Positions 54,435-64,000 of a stretch of 64,000 nt of DNA are shown piece by piece. Below the pieces are notes generated by a model. The model made no database searches, had not been told where the DNA came from, and saw only the letters and a program-made list of their open reading frames with translations. The position numbers and the translations under genes were made by a program. Source of the stretch: Tetrahymena thermophila SB210 (Eukaryota; Ciliophora; Oligohymenophorea; Hymenostomatida; Tetrahymenidae). Location: positions 434,001 through 498,000 of the forward strand of contig NW_002476188.1 of NCBI RefSeq assembly GCF_000189635.1. The letters run 5' to 3'. Each line of letters opens with the position of its first letter. Position 1 is the first letter of the stretch.

Positions 54435-57400
54435 TCAAAAATGCTCAATAACAAGTGGAGCAATATCATGGAATTTTGTTATTCTGTTAAAAATTAAATA
54501 GTTTATTAGGTTTTATTCACAAAAAAAGTATGAAACTGTGCGAATATTTTCTATTTCTTTGTATGTATATGTACTTTGCTCTTTGATTGTTATCTCTGAG
54601 CTTTAAATTAGAATGCATAATTCTATTTATAAATCTTTAAGGTTTTTAATTAAAAACTAGAATTATTGGTCATCTTAATCAATTAAATTCAAGCTATCAA
54701 GAGCTACTATTATATATTTTTTATAATATTTATATTCTAATTTTTTTGAAGGGTTTATATTCAGTAATTACTACAACTTAACTTTGGAGTAATGCTCTTT
54801 AAGAATATTATATTCTTTACTGCTAGGAGTGTATTTTTATTTTTCATATTATACTTTGCATAATTATAAATTTAATTAACTTTGGCTATTCTAGCTTGAT
54901 AATTATTAAATGGCTTTTCTTATCGAAAAATAAAACAATTTTCTCTTTTTCAAATTTAGTTCCTTTTATAATACCTATTTAGAGTTATCATCACTATTTT
55001 AAAATTTTGTAGACTGCACTTCGAAAAATGTATATTTTTAATTTAAAAATATTTACTGATATTTCAAGTTTTATTTATACAAAAATTAATTTGATCTACT
55101 TGAATCCCTTTATATGTCAAAATTTTAAATCCAATTTAATTATTTTTATTAGCTAGAATTGCACTCATTTAAGTTTTCAAAACTTCTCATTTTATTAGAT
55201 TCGTTGTCTTTAGCATATTCTTTGTTTTAAATTTAATTTTATAAAAAAAATGTTTTCTTAAATTAGGGTTCTTCGTAAATTGGGCTGAGAACATCACATT
55301 TTTTAAGTTATTTACTTGAATCAATTTTAATTTCATAAGTGAAATTTAAAGAAATAGGTTTGTCTAAATTCAATTAATCACTTTGTTTTTTTTCATATAA
55401 AAAATTTCTTTATCTCTAATTAGTAGTATGAGAATCATAAATCGATTAATTGAATATTTCAGTAGAATTTAAATCGAAGGAATCTTTGTTAATTACTTCA
55501 TTATTGAATTTTTCTTGAATATTGAATTAAAACTTTTATTTTTATTAAAATTCTGAACTGTGATAATCGGGCTGAATAAATATGTTGTTTGTTTAAAATT
55601 ATAAAAATAATTCATTTTAAATTTGAAGGAAACTATCGACTAGTTATTATTTAAGATATTTTTTATCCAATTAATTTTAATTCATAAGAGTGATATGCTC
55701 CTAGATGAACATATCTCCAAGAGAGGCACTGATAAATCCAAAAGAATCATCTTATCTAATAAGTACTTAGTCTATTATATTTAAACACAATTTTTATATT
55801 TTTAAAATTTGTGATGATATTTCATTTAACAAATCCAAATTTTAATCAAGTAGTTCTTATTTAAGATTAAATTCATTAAGTAAATCACCTTATTTTTAAT
55901 TTTAACAAAGCTTTTGTTACATTAAATAGTCTTCGTTTTCTAAATAAATAAAATGTATTTAAAAGGAAATATCATTTTTTATTTAGGAGTAAATTTATTC
56001 AATTAGATTATCTTTAATTTTAAGTTTTTCAAAAACTAAAATCAATTTTCTAAAATTTTTTTAAATAGCAAAAGGAATTAGTACATTACTTTCTTCTAAT
56101 ATTTTAGTTATAGCATCACTAGCTTTATAGAACTATTATTTGCTTAATGCAACTGTTGCAATCTAATCCAAAACAATACCATGAATTATATCTTCATTAA
56201 AATCATATAAATTTTCTTTTTCTCCCTTGTTTTCTAAATATTCTTTTTTTATATTTTAACTCATGTCTAAGTTTTTTAAGATTAGCTTTGAGAATTTTCT
56301 AGGTGAGTTAGATTAATTAAGCTGTGATTTCTATAATGCAATAGTACTTTTTTTTTTGTTATTTTATCTTAAAATTTTAATCTAACTATTTTGAGGGGAG
56401 ATTTAGATTTCTTCGCTAACTTCATTTTTAGGAATTATTTGCATATTTTTTTCAATTTGAATGCTTTTGTTAATATCATGAAAATAAGAAAGATTTCTAG
56501 TTTTTTTTTTTTTTAAATCCCTTTGATTGAATGTAGAATGCTTATTATATGAATTAGTTAAATTAGGAGAGTCATCAAAATCTTACTTTAAGCTTTTTTA
56601 TTAAAAGTTTGAAATGTTATTATAGTAGCTAGATTTAGAATTTTCAAAAATTAAATTTCTTTAAGAGTTATTTTAGCTTGGAGTTTCTCCTAGATTATCA
56701 CTTAAAAAACTTTCCTATTTTGTTATTTGTCTTAAGTGAATAGGTGAAAAAGGTTAATTATTTTACTAATTTAAGAATTATTCAGTATGAATAGATTAAT
56801 TTAATTATTATTATTATTTGTTATTTAATATCATATTATTAATTTCTTAATTTTTTATCAACTTTAGTTATTATTCAAGTTAAATACTATTGTTTAGAAC
56901 ATCATCACACTGTTTTAATTTTTTTTAATTCATCAATATATAGATAAGAAGTTGATTTAAAATAATATTTTCTTTAATATTAAAAACTAATTTTTTACTT
57001 TTTATATTCATCAACTACTTGATATAACTTTCAGCAATCTCCCAATTTTGAATATTGTTTTCATTTTGTATCATGTAGTATATCATTGTAACAATTTAAT
57101 TATATTTTCTATTGAAAAGTATTTGATAGAGATCTTGGTTTACTTCATCTTCTTCGGTTAATTAAACTTTTTAGCTTAAATAACTATTTGATTAATTGTT
57201 CTCTTCAAAATCTTTTTTGTTTTTTTTATAAGTTTAATTTTTAAAAAAAAAGTTTTTGGAACTAGATTCAATATTAACAGAATTTATTATTTATTGATAT
57301 TATTTTTTCTAAACACAATATTCATGATTAAATTCATTTATAAAAGATTTTGAACAATTTTCCTTTTATAATGATTAATAATTATCATTGAATAAATTTA

Positions 57401-59539
57401 ATTCATATTAGCAACATATTATAGAAGAGCTATAATTTTGTAAAGCTTCTACATATCTACCTTAACCAAAATGAATGTTTCCTATGTTGTTGTAGCAAAT
57501 ACCTAAAGCTCTATAATTTTCGAACTTTTTGAAATACTAGACTTGCTTACTTAGATTCAATAATGTTGAGCTTTAGTTTGATTCAAAAATATTTTGTGTA
57601 GTATAAATTAAAGTTTAAAACAAGTTCTTAAAACTTTCATATAATAAAAGCATATCAGATGATAGAAAAATATTATCTTGTTCATCCTCTTAAAATAAAG
57701 GATTTGCATTATTAGATAAAATTAGACATTGAGTTTCTTTATCTAAATTGATTTTGTTTAGTATTTATGTAAGGTGTTCAACTGAATAGTTAATTCTACT
57801 TGCAAATTTTTTTGATATGTAAAATGTTAATAGCAAGCAAAAACAGACAAAAAAATAAAAAACAAGTTTAAAAGTGATATCAAGATTGCTAATTTACTGC
57901 TAAAATTCAGCTGTCTACTAAATCAATTAATCTTCAGGAATTATTGTCATTAGAAGTAGACTATCTTAAAAGCAATAAATTGTTTAAGATTTTCCTTGAT
58001 CATTTTCTATATTATTTTTATCAATCACATAAGTAAATTCCATTATTACTATCATTTCTTAGTCTTAAATAAAAAAACTAAATTAAAATTGTTCATGCTT
58101 ATATTTGAGTCCAAATATGTATTTTTTATCGGTAGAGCAAATATTTAGAATTTAATTATCTGTAAATATTTTAATTTGATTTAAAATTCTTTCTCTTTCC
58201 TAAAAAGATTCAATTTTAAAAAGATATGTATCATATAAAGTTAAAATATTGCTACTTTTCTATAAATAATCACTTTAAAAAACCACTCTTAATGTTTAAG
58301 GATCAAGTACAATAAAAGTTGCCTTTAAATATTTTGGAAAATTAAAGATTGTATAATTTTAGAGAACAGGTATTGAGTTACAGATAATAGATTAAATTTG
58401 CTATTTTTATTCACCAGAAATACTTATATTCTACTATGAAATATGTGCAAACGATAAGAAAATCTTCTTGCAAATACCTAAAGAGATGTAAGGCTAACTG
58501 TTAGAATCATACATAAAATTAATAGGAGGATAATAAGAAGAAATCATTAAATTATTTTGAGTAGCAAATTTATAATATTCTTAACATCTAGAATCCATAT
58601 TAAATTAGCTTTTGGGACATGGTGGTTTATCTCTAACATTTTAATAAGTCATATTAGCTCCAGTTCCATAAAACATACCATCCTACTCAAATACAAAAAA
58701 GTAAGATTTTACAATTATATGAGCTTATTTTAATTATAAAGGCAATTAACTCTTTGCTATTAAAACTGATTTCCAAATAAAATCAATGAGGCTAACATTT
58801 CTTATTTAATCTTATGACAATAAACTCAATTAATTTTCTGTCAAAGTATCTTTTTAATACCTATTAATTAAAAGAAAATAATTTAAATAAATGTCTAAAG
58901 AATATTAAGAACCAACCCAAGTTTTAATAATGTAAATATAAATTACTTACTGAAATTGCTTACACTTTATTTCAGACAAGTTAATATTATTATTATAATA
59001 CTTTTGTAAAATAAATAAATAAGTTGATTTGATAATTAATGTAAAATATTTTTTGACTTCCAAAATAATTATAATTGTGTTAGGAATGTTGAAATTAATT
59101 TATTTTACCAGCTGGAAATCATATCTGATCTATTATTTTTGTACATATTGAGTAGATAGTGATCTCCAATTTAATCATAAGTATTTTGTATATTTAGAAC
59201 AGGTTTAGAGAAATTCTTATTGAATATGATCTATCCGCTCATCATTCTTTTGTAAGCTTATTAAATTAAGTTAATGATATAAATTTCTTATTAAACTTAT
59301 TCTTGATGGTTTTAAATCATCAAACTATTTTAGCATTATATCATTATTAATTATTTATCATGCATTTATTAAAAGAAAAATTCTGTAGAGTCAGATAGTT
59401 GCGCATTACTCCAGCTAATGCAAGCAAGTGAAAAACATAGCATTATTATTTATGGAATTAAAATTAGTATTCCAATTTAGATTTCTGTCTTTTAAATTAA
59501 TTTATTTAACCATTTTTTAGTCTGAGAAATATATTTCAT
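54435..59539 (-). CDS. P6: dCache-TPR-vWA-like membrane receptor (type II)
   Basis: 1618 residues, the shortest complete member; exons 59539-59109 and 58860-54435, family intron 248 bp. The ATG at 59539 begins MKYISQTKKWLNK. Membrane segment 21-42 (IGILILIPQIIMLCFSLA); dCache-like DGMFYGTGANMTYQNV and FNMDSRCQEYY; second membrane segment FKLVFYFFVCFCLLLTFYI; HAMP-like INYSVEHLTQILNKI. The usual ILFEDG signature is altered to ILSNNANPLFQED. TPR-like ALGICYNNIGNIHFGQGRYVE; LFNRKYNQIVTMIYYMIQ module; ASDAITKILEES helix; vWA-like LCLNIIDQVLIRQDDSFGF; FSIRKAIQQLSS; strands YIIVALDSLNLID and IELCILIQSSEI; tail APLVIEHF. All codons were read through to TGA. P6 is the closest relative of pseudogene P7. 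Confidence 0.88.
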
Positions 59540-60016
59540 ATTAACTAAGCTAGTTAACAAATTTATTCTACTTTGCTCTAAGATTGATTAAAATATTGAC
59601 AATTAAATAATTAATTATTTGTCTTATATTAATAATTTATTATGTTGATGTATATTTTTCTAATTACTTAAAATTTATGTTCAAAAACTTGAATTGATTT
59701 TCAGCTATTTAGGTCATCTATTTGGATTTTTTTAATCTGTAAAAGCTAATGTTTCTTATCTTTGTGATTTTACTCAAATAAAAATTTATTTAAATGGTTT
59801 ATATTAATTTTAAATCCAGTATTTATTAAAACAAGTAATATAAATTATAATTTTCACCTTTTAAAATGTATTTATAAGCTACAATTGTTAGAATTAAATA
59901 TATAAAATTTAAAAAAGCTTATTTAAAACTGATATTGATTGGTTTATATTAAAAAATAAAATTTCAAAACAATTTATAATGAATAAGTAAAATATTATTA
60001 ATTTTATTAAAAATGC
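59540..60016. other. AT-rich intergenic region
   Basis: About 480 bp between P6's start and the end of P7; no gene recognised. Confidence 0.6.
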
Positions 60017-60030
60017 TCAAAAATGCTCAA
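60011..60030 (+). repeat. 10-bp tandem duplication at the P7 stop region
   Basis: The decamer aaatgctcaa occurs twice in direct succession. In the family it encodes the terminal Glu-His-Phe-stop on the minus strand, so the EHF codons and stop region are repeated. Confidence 0.8.
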
Positions 60031-62160
60031 AAAATACTGGTGAATTATCGTAATATTTAGTGAATCTCTTAAAATTATGATAATAAATTAGGTTTTTTTT
60101 CACTGCAATAGTAATATTATAGAGTAATTATTGGTATTTAAATATTTATGGTCTTCTTGTGTTTAAAATGCTTCATTTCTAATTAAATTCAATTCTATTC
60201 TGAAATTCTAAGGTATTTTTATAGCATTTAAAATTCTTAATCTTTTTATCAATTCAGTTAAAACCTCTAAAGTAGTGATAATAATGCATTTTTACAAGTT
60301 TTTTTCATAGCTTATTTGAAGGGATTACATTTTACAAACATTTCTTATTTTAACTAAGTTTACAGTAGTTAAATATTATTTTCATTGTGTTTTATTATTA
60401 CTTGCTGTATAACATTTTCTTACTGTAAAGTAAAATGATTAATTTTTTTTCATAAAAATTTATTTTTAATTTTCTCTTGAGTTACTTTAAAAGTTATTTT
60501 CAGCTTAAAAATTATTTTTAAGGTAATTTATTGCTCTCTTCAAATATTCATTCTTATTTATACAAAAAATAAAAAAATAGTTATTGATTTATTATTGTTA
60601 TTTTTGGTAATTATTTTAATTTTTATTTTTTTCCATAATATATCTCAGAATTGATAAAATCAGATGTATTTTGGTTTTCATTATCTTTTTTATTTCAGAA
60701 AAAATATTGCTATATTCTTAGCTTTCTTTTATTTTCTTTAATCTCATTTCTTAATTGGGACTTAATAATTATTCATAATACTTTTTTTTTAAAAGCATTT
60801 ATAATATCGGAACTAAATTAGTTTTATATTTTACTAAAATTTATAAAATTTCATCAATTATTTTTTTTAATTTATATTTATTTCATTTATCATTTCATAC
60901 TCTTTTTTTTATTTGATATCTGAAAATTTATCTTTGTTTTAAGATATATTTAACTTCCAAAATAAAATTTTGAAATATTTTAACTGTTTTCTCTTGGTCT
61001 AAATAATTAATTAATTATTTTTATCCTAATAAAATAGATTTATTAGTGTTTATTTTGTTATTTCTCAATGAATAACTAGATAAATGTAAATCATATAAAA
61101 AAGATTTATCTCTTTTCTGTAATTACTAATCAAATTTATATTTTCTTACTTATAAATTTAGTTTTGTTTTTTTAAAAAACAACATTTTAGGATTTTATTT
61201 TTTGCATTAATTTTGATTTAAATTATAATTATATTAGATTTGTTCACTTTCTTAATTAAAATCCATATGATTCTCGCCAATCAAGAATTCTCCGAAAAAG
61301 AAATTAATCAAGTTTTAATTTGATTATATTAATTAGATTACAGCAAAATACTCTTAAATAGATATATCTTACAGATAAAAAGCTGAAAAGCAATAATAAT
61401 CACTTTTATTTATCAGCACATTATCTATGATATTACGGCATAAACTGATTATCTGTTGATTCTAATATTGTTACTCAAATTTTTCATTTTAAAAATAATT
61501 AATTTTAATTTACTCAGAAAAAGAGAAAACATCGATCTTTGTTACATTAAATCTATTAAATCTGATTAGTTATTATCCATTAAAAATTAATAATTTCGAA
61601 AATTCTACCAATCAAATTAAACTATATAAGTAAGAATATATATTTAGCTGCTTAGCTGTTGGTAAATTTAATCTAAGAGGGGATGTGAAATCCTAAATTA
61701 ATCAAAAATAGAAATCATTCTCTTATAATTCTATTCTATCATAAAAGGTATTATAAATTAGCTCTCCTCTAAAAGCTTTGATATAGCATCAGCTGCTTGA
61801 TAAAAATTTTATTTCATCATATTGAAAAGAGATACTTTGTCTAGTAGAATTATATAAATTTGATCACTTTTGAAATCATATAAATTCTATTCTTTCACCT
61901 CTTCGAGCTAAATATCTATCCTTTAAAGGTTAACTATTAGCTTAAGAAACCAAACTTTCTTAGTATTTCAACTAATTTAGGTTAAATACATATTTGTATT
62001 CTACTTGTTATTAGATTTCAATATTTTGGCTATCATTATTGGAGTGATTGATTTTTGAGAAAATTTTTATTTATTTAATCCTATTGATATACTTCGATTA
62101 ATCTGATTTGTAAGAATTCTTTTATACTTTTTTTAAAGATAGAAATTTGTGTTTATCGAT
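60017..62160 (-). pseudogene. P7: truncated P-family pseudogene (type II)
   Basis: Only the 3' half of a family member remains: the two membrane segments, sensor, TPR unit and family intron are absent. Readable pieces in order are KEQNLYDFKSDQIY, FYQAADAISKLLEES, IISLCRNIIDNVLINKSDYY, a decayed FT-RK segment near 60420, and a tail ending PVFFEHF. Frames do not connect. A one-base shift separates the FYQAADAIS block from the IISLC block (about 61450), a TGA interrupts the region near 60265, and an A-run near 60095 shifts the tail. The right boundary is approximate. Closest to P6. Confidence 0.78.
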
Positions 62161-62656
62161 GGCTTTGTTAAACAAAATAGGTCCAGTAGTTTAAACATTT
62201 ATAAAATATATAAAATGAATTATATACTCTTCTTATTTAAAGTAATTAATAGTTAATAATACTATCCATTTTTAGATAAAATAGATTTAAAATTATAATT
62301 AATTAACAGATATTTTTTTCTTCATAAATAAATTATTTTTATGATTGATTAAATTACCAAAATTTTAACTTTGTAATTTGTTAAAATAATATTTTTTAAA
62401 TGAAACAAAAAAACAAATTCAAAGATAGATTAAATTATTTATAAAATACTTGATTAAAAATATATTTTTATAAGAATACAAATATTATTAAATAAATGAA
62501 TTTATTTATTTTTTAAAAAAGAATAAATCAATCAATTAAAAATATTAACAATTTTTAGATTTACAGGCATTTTTTTATAAGTATAGCTCGTATTTTAAAA
62601 TAAAGGTTGATTAAGTAAATGGAGTTTGTTTAAAATAAATTAAAATTACACATACT
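62161..62656. other. AT-rich intergenic region
   Basis: About 500 bp between the eroded 5' edge of P7 and the stop of P8. No trace of a Cache or TPR region is seen, so P7's missing 5' half is not here. Confidence 0.55.
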
Positions 62657-64000
62657 TCAGTAGTGTTCTACAATTAGAGGAAACAAATGTATATTTTTAG
62701 TCTCTCTCTAATTGTAAAGATATTATAAAAGCTTTTATCCATCATAAAAAAATTTTATTACACATTCATTTTGATGGTATTAATCTGGAAGTTGACTATA
62801 CTCTTCTGTAGAGTCTTATTCATTTAGAAGAAGTATAAGTAACTTCACTTCTTGTTAGTAAAGTGTTTCTTTCAGTTTGTTAAATAAACTGCCAATAAAT
62901 ATTCCAGAAAAATCTGTTGAAAAGACTATGAATTATTTTTGTACATATTTGAACATTTGAAAAAAGTTTTTTGAATTATTTTGAATATGATTTGTTAGTT
63001 ATATTTTAGTTTAAGATTAAACTTATTTTTGCTAATTACAATTTTTTGTTTAATATATCAGATCTTAAAAACTTAATAAAGCTTTTCTAATTCCAAGATG
63101 AAATAAGAAATTATTCTAAGAATTTATTTATTATTAGATAAAATTTATGTTCTATGTATTCTCTCTTTAGTTACTTTATTAATATTAGAAATTTTTTTTT
63201 TAGTCAAAAACATTTGAAATTTAATAATTATTATAAATCTTTGGTCCAAACGAATCTCTTTCTAAATAATTATAAAAAATAAATAATTTAAATTTTGTTA
63301 AATTGTCTAATTAAGACAGACTTAATTTCAAATTCAAATAAAATAAAATATTTTGAATAAAATTTACCAGCTTGTATAATTTATGTTTCTTTCAAACTTT
63401 GGTGGGCTTCTTAAACATGGAAAAAACTGGATCTTTAGTGCTTATTCATTTGTCTAAGTTATTGCTATTACTATTAGGGTTAAATATTTTTTTGAGAAAG
63501 ATGTGCATTTAAGTTGCTTGATGGTACTTTTAAGTTATGACTGCTCCTAAATTAAATTTTTTAGTTTGAGGTTTATTATTCATCCTAAAAACTCTAATTT
63601 AAATTAAATGGCTCATTATCGGCTTTATTTTCTGTGAATAAGCTAAATTGCTCGCTATTTTAATTATACCTCTGTTACCTTTTTTATGGTTTAGAGTTTT
63701 AATCTTTTTCATTATATATAAGTGAATATTGTCTTGTTGTTTATCTTCTTATGTTGCCTCTTTTTATCTATTTTGGTTCAGGCAAAACCTCTTCAGTTAT
63801 TTTTTAAGCTTATTTCTAATCTTAAACAATAGAATTGAATGATTAAGAAGGAATATTTCTTGAATAAAAGCTGTTATTTAATTTAGAGTCAATCTAAATT
63901 TATTGTTAGGTTTTTTGTTTTTTTAAATTAGGCTTTATATTATTTTTGGTTTTTTGACATAAATTGTTGTTATCCATAAGTTAATTTAATTCTATATTCT
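62657..64000 (-). CDS. P8: P-family receptor, C-terminal part only (type I)
   Basis: The 3' part of a family gene that continues past the right edge. Exons in the window are 64000-63368 and 63261-62657, with a 106 bp GT...AG intron (63367-63262) absent from the matching place in P1 and P2. The first piece encodes a Gln/Asn-rich linker with a poly-Gln run (QPQQQQQQL). The second carries the conserved FHLGIRKALLSF helix, the vWA-like strands QFIVFSTDFSGIF and EVKLLILLLNEQ, then FFYDGQKLLQYLYNQRET and a tail ending FPLIVEHY. The tail places it with P1 and P2. Sensor, membrane and TPR parts are expected upstream, outside the window. Confidence 0.8.

Larger units (their letters stand above)
27626..64000 (-). 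repeat. Head-to-tail array of P-family receptor genes (P2 to P8)
   Basis: Seven units in one orientation, at intervals of about 5 to 7 kb, with spacers of only 480 to 1280 bp. Units share exon structure, motif order and C-terminal tails but have diverged widely in their linkers, so these are old duplicates rather than recent copies. P7 is broken, and a 3' relic sits next to P3. P1 at 7788-14809 has the same orientation but lies outside the contiguous run. Confidence 0.85.

Noticed and set aside
1..64000. Telomere repeats (C4A2), rRNA, CRISPR arrays or transposase genes
   Set aside because: Looked for and not seen; runs of T and A are general AT bias.

Overview
The window is ciliate nuclear DNA, most likely macronuclear and from Tetrahymena or a close hymenostome. 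It is extremely AT-rich. Every long reading frame is open only if TAA and TAG are read as glutamine and TGA is the sole stop. Introns are AT-rich GT...AG elements of 83 to 771 bp, too long for Paramecium. Under the standard code only short fragments appear, so all gene models below use the ciliate code (table 6). For each complete gene the summed exon length is an exact multiple of three and the frame ends at a TGA.

Layout. 1-1524 (minus): 5' part of an FLVCR-like MFS transporter running off the left edge. 3810-6212 (minus): NIMA-related (NEK) protein kinase with a Q/N-rich tail. 7788-14809 (minus): first member (P1) of a large receptor-like family. 15715-15786 (minus): tRNA-Asp(GUC). 16560-23443 (plus): a 2119-residue NACHT-WD40 protein resembling NLR-type STAND NTPases. 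24145-25212 and 26362-27423 (plus): two tandem secreted clan-A glycoside hydrolases with a decayed third copy between them. 27626-64000 (minus): a head-to-tail array of seven more receptor paralogs (P2 to P8), of which P7 is a truncated pseudogene and P8 runs off the right edge. A relic of another copy's 3' end lies just downstream of P3.

The dominant and most interesting content is this family. Six complete members (1618 to 2222 residues) share one plan: an N-terminal membrane segment with a proline (followed by Gln in five of the six), an extracellular double-Cache-like sensor, a second membrane segment, a HAMP-like stretch, a TPR-like helical module, a long Gln/Asn-rich linker, and a C-terminal split domain that looks like a von Willebrand A fold without the metal-binding DxSxS motif. 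All six complete members carry one phase-2 intron at the same place, inside the Trp codon of an SSW motif. Two sequence types exist: P1, P2 and P8, versus P3 to P7. I infer a lineage-expanded set of sensory membrane proteins; no function can be proved from sequence alone.

The NACHT-WD40 gene and the two hydrolases sit between P1 and the main array. No shared operon-like logic is implied; ciliate genes are individually transcribed. Remaining stretches are AT-rich intergenic DNA in which I see no gene.
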